DNA from: Nocardioides sp.
GTDB taxonomy: Bacteria > Actinomycetota > Actinomycetes > Propionibacteriales > Nocardioidaceae
DNA length: 17,309 bases
Direction of reading: 5' to 3'
Assembly (NCBI GenBank): GCA_021166815.1
Contig: JAJPEO010000360.1
Location: forward strand, 1-17,309
The position numbers were made by a program, and so were the translations under genes. The stretch's first letter is position 1, and each line of letters begins with the position of its first letter. The notes beneath the pieces were generated by a model. It worked only from the letters and a program-made list of their open reading frames with translations. It was not told the DNA's origin and ran no database searches. Positions 1 through 6,164 of this stretch are shown here, piece after piece.

Positions 1-648
1 ATCCCGGTCGGCACGGTGGGCGTCTACACCCACCGCTGGGGCAGGACGGCCGGCACGTCGGTGACCGACGGCCACAAGGCCGCCCGCGAGGTGGTGGTGC
101 GCCGCGGCCGCGTGGTCTCCAACCGCTGGGGAGTGAGCCGCAACCGCCGCATCCAGCCCGACGAGAAGGTCCTGGTCGGCGTCGGCCCGCGCGGCAACGC
201 CCGGCTCAAGCCGCTGCGCCGCGGCCGCAAGGTCACCTTCACCCGCACCCTCGCCGGGGGCCGAGCCCAGATGGCCATCACCGGCGACCGTCCGCTCCTG
301 GTGGACGGCGTACGCCGCGTCGTCAACGACCGGCTGGCGCACCCGCGCACCGCGGTGGGCATCGACCGCGACGGGCGGCGCCTGCTGCTCCTGGTGGTCG
401 ACGGACGCAGCTCGGCCAGCCGCGGCTTCACCATGGTCGAGCTCGCCGACATGATGACGTCCTTGGGAGCCGAGGACGCCCTCAACCTCGACGGCGGTGG
501 CTCCTCGGCGATGTGGTCACGCCGGATCGACGGGACGATGGGCGTCATCAACACCCCGTCCGACGGCGTGGAGCGGCGCGTGCCCAACGGCCTCGGCGTG
601 ATCTACACCGGCACCCTGGGTCCGGTCGTCACCCCGACCGCCCCCTGA
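1..648 (+). CDS. Phosphodiester glycosidase (NAGPA domain) protein, 3' part
   Basis: The frame is open from the left edge, so the N-terminus (probably a signal peptide and the first part of the domain) lies outside the window; about 215 residues are visible. The C-terminal half carries the signature of the NAGPA/phosphodiester glycosidase fold: a VGIDRDGRRLLLLVVDGR strand pair followed by a segment with ELADMM and then LNLDGGGSSAMW near position 500. The family includes mammalian N-acetylglucosamine-1-phosphodiester alpha-N-acetylglucosaminidase. Bacterial members are mostly exported and thought to cleave sugar-phosphodiester bonds in envelope polymers. The Asp-Gly-Gly-Gly-Ser-Ser loop is the most conserved part and is intact. 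The gene ends 5 bases before the convergent stop of the XRE gene. Substrate unknown. The family call is firm; start and full length cannot be given. Confidence 0.88.
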   Translation: MPVGTVGVYTHRWGRTAGTSVTDGHKAAREVVVRRGRVVSNRWGVSRNRRIQPDEKVLVGVGPRGNARLKPLRRGRKVTFTRTLAGGRAQMAITGDRPLLVDGVRRVVNDRLAHPRTAVGIDRDGRRLLLLVVDGRSSASRGFTMVELADMMTSLGAEDALNLDGGGSSAMWSRRIDGTMGVINTPSDGVERRVPNGLGVIYTGTLGPVVTPTAP

Positions 649-653
649 CGTCC

Positions 654-905
654 TCAAGGGGACTGCGCCGGCCGGTCGACGAGCTCGAGCAGGTCTCCCA
701 CCTCGCAGTCGAGTGCCCGGCAGACGGCTCGCAGGGTGGAGAAGCGGATGGCGCGGGCGCGGTCGTTCTTGAGGATGGACAGGTTCACCACGCTCACGCC
801 CACCTCCTCGCTGAGCCTGGTGAGGGTCATGTTGCGTGCTGCGAGCAGCTCGTCGAGGCGACACCGGATCCCGGTGTCCTGCTCGGCGTCGGCCGGGGCC
901 ATCAC
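654..905 (-). CDS. Small XRE-family transcriptional regulator
   Basis: An 83-residue protein that is almost entirely one Cro/CI-type helix-turn-helix domain. Residues 14-75 contain RLDELLAARNMTLTRLSEEV, a turn at GVS, recognition helix VVNLSILKNDRARAIRFSTL, then LRAVCRALDCEVGDLLEL, the standard XRE ending. The start is either GTG at 905 (GTGA, 4-base overlap with the upstream stop) or ATG at 902 (TGATG, 1-base overlap). Both mean translational coupling to the DUF2975 gene. DUF2975 membrane proteins are often paired with such a short XRE regulator. The job is probably DNA binding in response to the membrane partner, or autoregulation at the AT-rich palindrome upstream of the pair. Target and signal are inferred. 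Confidence 0.9.
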   Translation of the reverse strand: MMAPADAEQDTGIRCRLDELLAARNMTLTRLSEEVGVSVVNLSILKNDRARAIRFSTLRAVCRALDCEVGDLLELVDRPAQSP

Positions 906-1657
906 ACGAGGCCCATCGTGTCCTGCTGCAGGCGCTCACCGCGGCGGAAGGCGGCTGCGACCGCGGCGAGCGCCATGCCGATGAAGATGGGCCAGAAGTC
1001 GATGGTGACCCTGAGCGCGGGTTGGGGCAGCAGGACCGTGGGGTCGTCGAGGCCGAGGGCGTCCGGATAGCCCCACCCGTCGATGGTGAGGGCCTCCTGC
1101 GCCGCCATCGAGCCCGCGACGTCGAAGCAGACCTGCCACAGCAGGCCACCGACGACCAGCGCCGCAGCGGCCACCATCACCATCCGGCTCAGCACCGGCT
1201 GGAACGGCTCGCCCCCGAGGAGCCGCTTGGCCAGCTGGTGCACCGCCACGGTGATGGCGAGCTGGGTGAGACCCTGGGCCAGGGCCCCGAGGGCCAGCAG
1301 CAGTCGCGTGCCGGTGCTCAGCCCCTCGAGGGACACCAGCGCCTCGGTGAAGCCGCCCCCGACGACGGAAGCGCCTTCGGCGTGGTGCAGCTCCACCCCC
1401 TCGGGCAGCCACGGCCAGAAGGTCTGGGTGGGCAGCGCGACCTCGACGACGTCGCTCGTGAGCTGGCCGATGACGGCGACGGCGGTGGCGACGACCACGA
1501 CGGCCCCGTACACCAGGGCGCCGATGCGAACGGCCTTGAGAGTGGCGGTGTCGTCCCGCTGCCCGGGGCTCCTCCGGAGGCGGACGACGAGCGCGGCGAG
1601 CAGCGCAGCCAGGGCCAGCCCGGCCAGCAGGGCCGTCAGCAGTGGGATGGCGTACAA
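902..1657 (-). CDS. DUF2975 membrane protein
   Basis: A 251-residue integral membrane protein with about five hydrophobic segments (near residues 4-26, 43-65, 115-138, 157-178 and 220-237) and an extracytoplasmic loop around 67-110. The C-terminal pattern, GMALAAVAAAFRRGERLQQD followed by TMGLV, matches the typical end of DUF2975 proteins. The start is a TTG at 1657, preceded by AGGGGA six bases upstream; the first residues run straight into the first membrane helix. The downstream XRE regulator overlaps by 1-4 bases, so the two form a coupled pair. Biochemical function is unknown. A membrane sensor or modulator for the XRE regulator is plausible but inferred from gene order only. Confidence 0.85.
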   Translation of the reverse strand: MYAIPLLTALLAGLALAALLAALVVRLRRSPGQRDDTATLKAVRIGALVYGAVVVVATAVAVIGQLTSDVVEVALPTQTFWPWLPEGVELHHAEGASVVGGGFTEALVSLEGLSTGTRLLLALGALAQGLTQLAITVAVHQLAKRLLGGEPFQPVLSRMVMVAAAALVVGGLLWQVCFDVAGSMAAQEALTIDGWGYPDALGLDDPTVLLPQPALRVTIDFWPIFIGMALAAVAAAFRRGERLQQDTMGLV

Positions 1658-1665
1658 GACTGTCC

Positions 1666-1704
1666 CCTAACGAATGTCGATAATAACGATAATCGTTAAG
1701 ATAG
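1666..1704. promoter_or_regulatory. AT-rich divergent promoter/operator with palindrome
   Basis: This short AT-rich island in an otherwise GC-rich window separates the DUF2975-XRE pair (minus) from the RelA/SpoT-domain gene (plus). It contains a perfect 6-1-6 inverted repeat, AACGAT-A-ATCGTT (1685-1697). A direct repeat CGATAAT occurs at 1678-1684 and 1687-1693, and TAACGA at 1668-1673 recurs at 1684-1689. The GATAAT copies and TAAGAT (1697-1702) resemble -10 hexamers, but no good -35 is evident. The position suits an operator for the adjacent XRE regulator controlling one or both directions. The repeats are visible; the binding protein is inferred. Confidence 0.6.
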
Positions 1705-1769
1705 CGCGTCCCATGCCGCAGGGCCAGAGATGCTCGGCGTGGACACGCCCCCAGTGAGAGGCTGCACCC

Positions 1770-2759
1770 ATGACGCAGCAGCAGGAGCCCGTCCGCGAGG
1801 CGGTGCGCGAGTACGCCGCCCGCCAGCCGGAGCTGGTCCCGATCACCGAGGCGTACGTCGCCCTCGCGCAGACCCTGCTCGATGACGCCGGCATCGACTA
1901 CCTCAGCGTCACCGGACGCACCAAGAGCGTCGCGTCCTTCTCGGCCAAGGCGACGCGCATCGTCGACGGGCAGGTGGTCTACGACGACCCGCTGGAGCAG
2001 ATCACCGACCAGATCGGCGTCCGCGTCATCACCTACGTCCACAGCGACGTCGCAGCGGTCGCCGAGCTCCTCGACGACACCCTGACGATCCTCGACGACC
2101 GCGACCTCGGCGAGGAGACCGCCCGGGCCGGGCGCTTCGGCTACGCCAGCCGCCACCTGCTGGTCCGCGTCGACCCGGGGCAGGCCGCCCCCGAGATGCT
2201 GGTGGGGCACCGGGCGAGCGTGCAGGTCCGCACGGTCCTGCAGCACGCCTGGGCGGAGTTCGAGCACGACATCCGCTACAAGGGCAACGTCCCCGAGGAG
2301 GCGACGGCCGACCTCGACCGGCGCTTCACGTTGGCGGCCGGCCTGATCGAGCTGGCCGACCGTGAGTTCGCCACCATCCGAGGACGCATCCGCGACGCCG
2401 CTCCCGCGCGGGAGGCCGAGGGCGACGAGGGACAGATCACGGGCCAGGACCTCGCGGTCTTCCTGGCCGGGCACTACACCGACGCCGGCTGGTCGCACAC
2501 CGACCACTACGACTGGATCGCCGGGCTGCTGCTCGAGCTGGGGGTCACCTCGATGGCCGACCTCTCCGGGCTGCTCAGCTCGGTCGACGCCGACGCCGTC
2601 ATCCGCCACATGGGTTACCGCTACCCCGCGGGTGCCGTACGACGGCTCGACGACGCCCTGCTCGCGATCTTCGGCGAGCGGTACGTCGCGCTCGCCGGCA
2701 ACAGCCACCGCGTCCCAGCGCTGCGGGCGCGGCTGGAGAAGATGAACAGCGCGGACTGA
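1770..2759 (+). CDS. RelA/SpoT-domain protein (small alarmone synthetase-like)
   Basis: A 329-residue soluble protein. Residues 45-171 match the RelA/SpoT nucleotidyltransferase domain: R50-x-K52 with S56 and K60 (nucleotide-binding RxK...S...K), D80 in ITDQIGVRVITYV (metal-binding Asp), GYASRH (124-129), VQVRT (151-155) and HAWAEFEHDIRYKG (159-172). There is no HD hydrolase domain and no TGS/ACT region, so it is a single-domain synthetase-type protein with a C-terminal helical region of about 120 residues (222-329) that I do not recognise. The residue normally Glu just before QxRT (EIQIRT) appears to be Ser150, which questions (p)ppGpp synthesis. It could be an alarmone synthetase, a toxin-like ToxSAS enzyme using another acceptor, or an inactive regulator. 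ATG at 1770 has GAGAGG eight bases upstream. Confidence 0.85.
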   Translation: MTQQQEPVREAVREYAARQPELVPITEAYVALAQTLLDDAGIDYLSVTGRTKSVASFSAKATRIVDGQVVYDDPLEQITDQIGVRVITYVHSDVAAVAELLDDTLTILDDRDLGEETARAGRFGYASRHLLVRVDPGQAAPEMLVGHRASVQVRTVLQHAWAEFEHDIRYKGNVPEEATADLDRRFTLAAGLIELADREFATIRGRIRDAAPAREAEGDEGQITGQDLAVFLAGHYTDAGWSHTDHYDWIAGLLLELGVTSMADLSGLLSSVDADAVIRHMGYRYPAGAVRRLDDALLAIFGERYVALAGNSHRVPALRARLEKMNSAD

Positions 2760-2817
2760 GGGGGCAGGCGCGCGTCAGGATCGGCCCACGTCAGGGGTGC
2801 CCCCCTAGGGTATTTCC

Positions 2818-3951
2818 ATGCCCAGGCCGTCGTGGACCCTGCTGACCCCGATCGCTGCAGCCGTCGCGCTCGCCCTGACGTGGGGGCGCTCCCCCGGGGG
2901 CGTGGTGCTCGCCCTCGTCGCCCTGCTGCTCATGGGAGCCGTGCTCGCGGCGGTCCACCACGCCGAGGTCGTCGCCCACAAGGTGGGCGAGCCGTTCGGC
3001 TCGCTGGTGCTGGCGGTGGCCGTCACGATCATCGAGGTGGGCCTGATCGTGACGCTGATGGTCTCCACCGAGAAGGACACCAGCACCCTGGCCCGTGACA
3101 CTGTCTTCGCCGCCGTGATGATCACCCTCAACGGCATCGTCGGCCTGTCGCTGCTCGTGGGCGCACTGCGCCACCACCTGGCCATCTTCAACCCCGAGGG
3201 CACCGGATCGGCACTGGCCACGGTCATCACGCTCGCGGTGGTGTGCCTCGTGCTGCCCAGCGTGACGCGCTCGGAGCCCGGCCCGGAGTTCACCGGGGGC
3301 CAACTGGCGTTCGCGGCGATCGCGTCGCTGGTGCTCTACGGCATGTTCGTCTTCACCCAGACCATCCGGCACCGCGACTTCTTCCTGCCGGTGCACCCGG
3401 CCGGCCGGCACGGCTCACCGATGACCACGCCCGGCACCGGCCTCGACCACACCCCGGTCGACGCCGACGCCGACGGCCACGCCGACCCGCCCACGCTGCG
3501 CGCGACGTACACGAGCCTCGGGCTGCTGGTCCTCTCGCTGGTCACCGTCGTCGGTCTCGCCAAGGTGGAGTCGCCCGCGATCGAGGCGGGCGTCGAGGCA
3601 CTGGGCTTCCCCCACACGGCCGTCGGTGTCGTCATCGCCCTGCTGGTCCTGGCGCCCGAGACCATCGCCGCCACGCGAGCCGCGGCGCTGGACCGGGTCC
3701 AGGTCAGCCTCAACCTGGCGCTCGGGTCCGCCATGGCCTCGATCGGCCTGACGATCCCGGCACTCGCCGTCGCCTCGATCTGGCTCGAGGGTCCCCTCAC
3801 GCTGGGCCTGGACTCGCTGCAGATCGTGCTGCTGGTCATGACCGTCGCGGTGTCGATCCTCACGGTCGTCCCCGGGCGCGCCAAGTCGTTGCAGGGCGGA
3901 GTGCACCTCGTGCTGCTCGCGTCGTTCCTGTTCCTCACCGTCGCGCCCTGA
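2818..3951 (+). CDS. chaA: Calcium/sodium:proton antiporter ChaA-type
   Basis: A 377-residue multi-pass inner-membrane cation/proton antiporter of the CaCA superfamily, close in length to E. coli ChaA (366). Two inverted alpha-repeats are visible: residues 48-82 (HHAEVVAHKVGEPFGS onward, with E73 in VTIIEV) and 263-315 (VLAPETIAATRAAAL with E281). These hold the conserved acidic residues expected to bind Ca2+ or Na+. LARDTVFAAVMITLNGIVGL (91-110) is also typical of ChaA. The central cytoplasmic linker (about 193-228) is rich in His and Asp, compatible with metal or pH sensing, but that is inference. ATG at 2818 has AGGG seven bases upstream. The gene seems to be transcribed alone and is convergent with the lipoprotein gene, 24 bases away. 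Confidence 0.93.
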   Translation: MPRPSWTLLTPIAAAVALALTWGRSPGGVVLALVALLLMGAVLAAVHHAEVVAHKVGEPFGSLVLAVAVTIIEVGLIVTLMVSTEKDTSTLARDTVFAAVMITLNGIVGLSLLVGALRHHLAIFNPEGTGSALATVITLAVVCLVLPSVTRSEPGPEFTGGQLAFAAIASLVLYGMFVFTQTIRHRDFFLPVHPAGRHGSPMTTPGTGLDHTPVDADADGHADPPTLRATYTSLGLLVLSLVTVVGLAKVESPAIEAGVEALGFPHTAVGVVIALLVLAPETIAATRAAALDRVQVSLNLALGSAMASIGLTIPALAVASIWLEGPLTLGLDSLQIVLLVMTVAVSILTVVPGRAKSLQGGVHLVLLASFLFLTVAP

Positions 3952-3975
3952 TGCGCGGCGGCCGGCCCGGAGTGC

Positions 3976-4770
3976 TCAGCCCTTGAAGTACTGGGCGTAG
4001 ATCTCGTCGTACGTGCCGTTCTCGCGGATGTCCGCGAGGACGCTGTTGATGCGACGCAGCAGCGGCAGGTTGCCATCCTTCTTGACCGCCATGCCGTACT
4101 GCTCACCGGTGTCGAACTCGGCGACGACAGCCAGCTCCGGCGCACTGCGGACCACCTCGACGGCCGCGGGGGCGTCGAGCACGATCGCCTCCACCTCACC
4201 CGAGCTCAGGGCGTCGACCAGGGCGGCGGCGTCGCCGTACGTCTTGATCTTGACCTTGGGCGCGTTGTCGCCGACGTACGTCACTCCCGTGGTGCCGGCC
4301 TGCGCACCCACCGGCCGTCCGGCGAGGGCCGCGAGGCTCTTGCGCTCGGACGCCTTGGGGGCGACCAGCGCCTGGTTGGCGTTGAAGTACGGGCTGGAGA
4401 AGTCGAGCACGCGGGCCCGCTCGCCGGTGATGGTGATCGCCGAGATCGCCACGTCGCACACGTCGGTGTTGAGCGCCTCGCCGTCCTCGATCGCGCCGAA
4501 GTCGTGGTCGATGACGTCGAGCTGGACCTCGAGGTCGTCGGCGATCGCCTTGGCCATGTCGATGTCGAAGCCGGCGTCCTGGCCGTTGACCCGGTAGACG
4601 AACGGCTCGTACGGGATGTCCGTGCACACCGTGAGCGCGCCGTCGTAGATCAGCTCGACCCTGCTGAGGGCGTCGCCGTTGGCGGCCTCCTCGTCACCAC
4701 AGGCGACGAGGGAGGTCAGCATCAGGGCGCTCAGCGCCGCGCCGGCGACCCGGCGGTGTGATCGCTTCAT
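3976..4770 (-). CDS. Solute-binding lipoprotein (amino-acid ABC family 3), last gene of conservon operon
   Basis: A 264-residue exported lipoprotein. It has an N-terminal MKRSHRR charge cluster, a hydrophobic stretch and lipobox LVAC with C24 as the lipidated Cys. The rest is a family 3 periplasmic-binding fold: ALTVCTDIPYEPFVY (45-59), GFDIDMAKAIADDL (67-80), ITGERARVLDFSSPYFN (114-130, with R118 as the likely carboxylate ligand), VGAQAGTTG (154-162), EAIVLDAPAA (194-203), GMAVKKD and the closing YDEIYAQYFKG. C49 and C105 could form a disulfide outside the membrane. No permease or ATPase gene is adjacent. The start lies 6 bases after the GTPase stop, and the SD (GAGGAACG) overlaps that TGA, so it is translated as part of the signalling operon. 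Ligand is probably a polar amino acid; specificity is not readable. Confidence 0.9.
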   Translation of the reverse strand: MKRSHRRVAGAALSALMLTSLVACGDEEAANGDALSRVELIYDGALTVCTDIPYEPFVYRVNGQDAGFDIDMAKAIADDLEVQLDVIDHDFGAIEDGEALNTDVCDVAISAITITGERARVLDFSSPYFNANQALVAPKASERKSLAALAGRPVGAQAGTTGVTYVGDNAPKVKIKTYGDAAALVDALSSGEVEAIVLDAPAAVEVVRSAPELAVVAEFDTGEQYGMAVKKDGNLPLLRRINSVLADIRENGTYDEIYAQYFKG

Positions 4771-4776
4771 CGTTCC

Positions 4777-5376
4777 TCAGTTCGCGTTCGCAGCCAGCGA
4801 CTCACGCAGACGCAGGAGGGCGTACTCGGTGATCTTGACCAGGGCACCCTTGGCCTGCTCGCGGTCACGGGCGTCGAGGCTGATGATCGGCACCGAGTCC
4901 GGCAGCGCGAGCGCCGCCGCGATCTCCTCGGCGGGGTAGCGCGGCACGCCGTCGAACTCGTTGACGGCCACGATGAACGGGATGCCCTTGGACTCGAAGT
5001 AGTCCAGCGGGGAGAACGACTCGTCCAGGCGGGCCACGTCGACCAGCACGATCGCGCCGATGGCGCCGCGGCACAGGTCGTCCCACATGAACCAGAAGCG
5101 CCGCTGCCCGGGCGTGCCGAACAGGTAGAGGACCAGGTCCTCGGCGAGCGTGAGGCGGCCGAAGTCCATGGCCACCGTGGTCGTCGCCTTGGTGGGCACC
5201 GCGGACAGGTCGTCGACGCCCTCGGACTCGTTGGTCACCAGGGCCTCGGTGCGCAGCGGGTCGATCTCGGAGACCGCGCCCACCAGCGTCGTCTTGCCCA
5301 CGCCGAAGCCGCCGGCGACGACGATCTTCGTGGAGGCAGCCTGACGCTGGGCCTTCTCAGTAGTTCCGGAGTCCAC
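4777..5376 (-). CDS. cvnD: Conservon small GTPase (CvnD-type ATP/GTP-binding protein)
   Basis: A 199-residue Ras-like GTPase of the actinobacterial conservon class. G1 is GGFGVGKTT (22-30). The G3 region is the atypical FGTPGQRRFWFMWDD (86-100) instead of the Ras DxxGQ context. The G4 equivalent is NEFD (139-142), and SLDAR (166-170) is at the G5 position. I chose GTG at 5376 because AAAGGAC precedes it by about six bases and the protein then begins, as relatives do, shortly before TKIVVAGGFGVGKTT. An upstream in-frame ATG at 5409 would add 11 residues and lacks such a site. It overlaps the DUF742 gene by 20 bases. It is expected to act at the membrane with the Roadblock and DUF742 proteins as a GDP/GTP switch downstream of the kinase-like receptor. 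Confidence 0.95.
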   Translation of the reverse strand: MDSGTTEKAQRQAASTKIVVAGGFGVGKTTLVGAVSEIDPLRTEALVTNESEGVDDLSAVPTKATTTVAMDFGRLTLAEDLVLYLFGTPGQRRFWFMWDDLCRGAIGAIVLVDVARLDESFSPLDYFESKGIPFIVAVNEFDGVPRYPAEEIAAALALPDSVPIISLDARDREQAKGALVKITEYALLRLRESLAANAN

Positions 5377-5728
5377 GGAGTGTCCTTTCCATGAGCTCCA
5401 GACGCTCATCGGTCGAGGTCTTCTCGGTGATCGTCGCCTGGATCCTGATGAGCCCCTGCTCGATCAGGTCGCCCAGGAGAACGCGCGTCACACCGATCGG
5501 CTGCTTGGTGAGGGCCGAGACCTCTGCCACCGAACGTCGGTCGCACACCTCCAGGACCTGGGCGGCGACGGGGCTCAGCACGGGCCCCTCGGCGCCAGCC
5601 TGGAGGCGCAGCGTGGCCTCCATCGGCAGGTCCACAGCGGCCGCGGTGCGGCCGGAGGTGATGGTGTAGGAACGGATCAGCCGCGGACGAGGGGCCTCGT
5701 CGGGGTCGTGATCGTGTGAGTTCGTCAT
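5357..5728 (-). CDS. cvnC: DUF742 protein (CvnC-type)
   Basis: A 123-residue protein with the DUF742 layout. A charged N-terminus leads into RPRLIRSYTITSGRT (14-28). The rest is winged-helix-like: VLEVCDRRSVAEVSALTKQP (58-77), IGVTRVLLGDLIEQGLI (78-94), then a C-terminal ERTLRGLRNY. DUF742 proteins occur almost only in conservon operons between Roadblock and GTPase genes, as here. In Streptomyces conservons the products interact with one another and with the kinase. Whether it binds DNA is not established. ATG at 5728 has GGAG six bases upstream. The gene begins 10 bases after the Roadblock stop and overlaps the GTPase by 20 bases. Confidence 0.95.
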   Translation of the reverse strand: MTNSHDHDPDEAPRPRLIRSYTITSGRTAAAVDLPMEATLRLQAGAEGPVLSPVAAQVLEVCDRRSVAEVSALTKQPIGVTRVLLGDLIEQGLIRIQATITEKTSTDERLELMERTLRGLRNY

Positions 5729-5738
5729 GGAAGCTCCG

Positions 5739-6164
5739 TCAGTTCCCGGCGCCCACGCGGGCCTGGGCCTCGATCATCTGCCCGACGCGGTCGACCAGGA
5801 GCGCCATCTCGTAGCCCACCTGGCCGATGTCGGCCTCCTCGGTCGTCAGCACCGTGAGGTTGGAGCCGTCGCCGACGCTCATGAGCATCAGGAAGCCCAT
5901 CTCCATCTCGACGATGGTCTGCATCACCGCGCCGCCCTCGAAGAGGCGGGCAGCGCCCACCGCGAGGCTGGCCAGGCCGGAGGAGACCGCCGCCACCTGC
6001 TCGGCGCGCTCACCCGGGATGCTGGTGCTCGAGGCCATCAGCAGGCCGTCGGCGGACACGAGGATGGCGTGGGCGGCGTCGGGGACGTCCTCCACGAACT
6101 TCGACATCACCCAGTCGAGATCGCGGTCGTCACCCGGGGCGGGAGTGGTGTTGTCGTGGCTCAT
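5739..6164 (-). CDS. cvnB: Roadblock/LC7 domain protein (CvnB-type)
   Basis: A 141-residue Roadblock/LC7 protein. The core includes [20 protein letters not shown] (16-35), [11 protein letters not shown] (36-46), [20 protein letters not shown] (52-71), the strand [19 protein letters not shown] (89-107) and a final helix [18 protein letters not shown]. Family members act as platforms or activating partners for Ras-like GTPases (compare MglB with MglA), so this is probably the regulator of the GTPase two genes on. ATG at 6164 overlaps the kinase stop as ATGA, giving translational coupling. The N-terminus (residues 1-14) is polar and disordered-looking. Confidence 0.95.
   Translation of the reverse strand: MSHDNTTPAPGDDRDLDWVMSKFVEDVPDAAHAILVSADGLLMASSTSIPGERAEQVAAVSSGLASLAVGAARLFEGGAVMQTIVEMEMGFLMLMSVGDGSNLTVLTTEEADIGQVGYEMALLVDRVGQMIEAQARVGAGN

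Noticed and set aside
936..2708. 590-codon open frame on the minus strand
   Set aside because: It runs antisense through the RelA/SpoT-domain gene and out of frame through the DUF2975 gene, both with clear domains. It is a GC-rich shadow frame with no recognisable fold.
2793..2806. AGGGG/CCCCT hairpin before chaA
   Set aside because: Only 5 bp, next to the ribosome-binding site and without a U-run; probably chance in GC-rich DNA.
5377..5409. Earlier ATG start for the conservon GTPase
   Set aside because: No SD is present at 5409, whereas GTG 5376 has AAAGGAC at good spacing and fits the family N-terminus.
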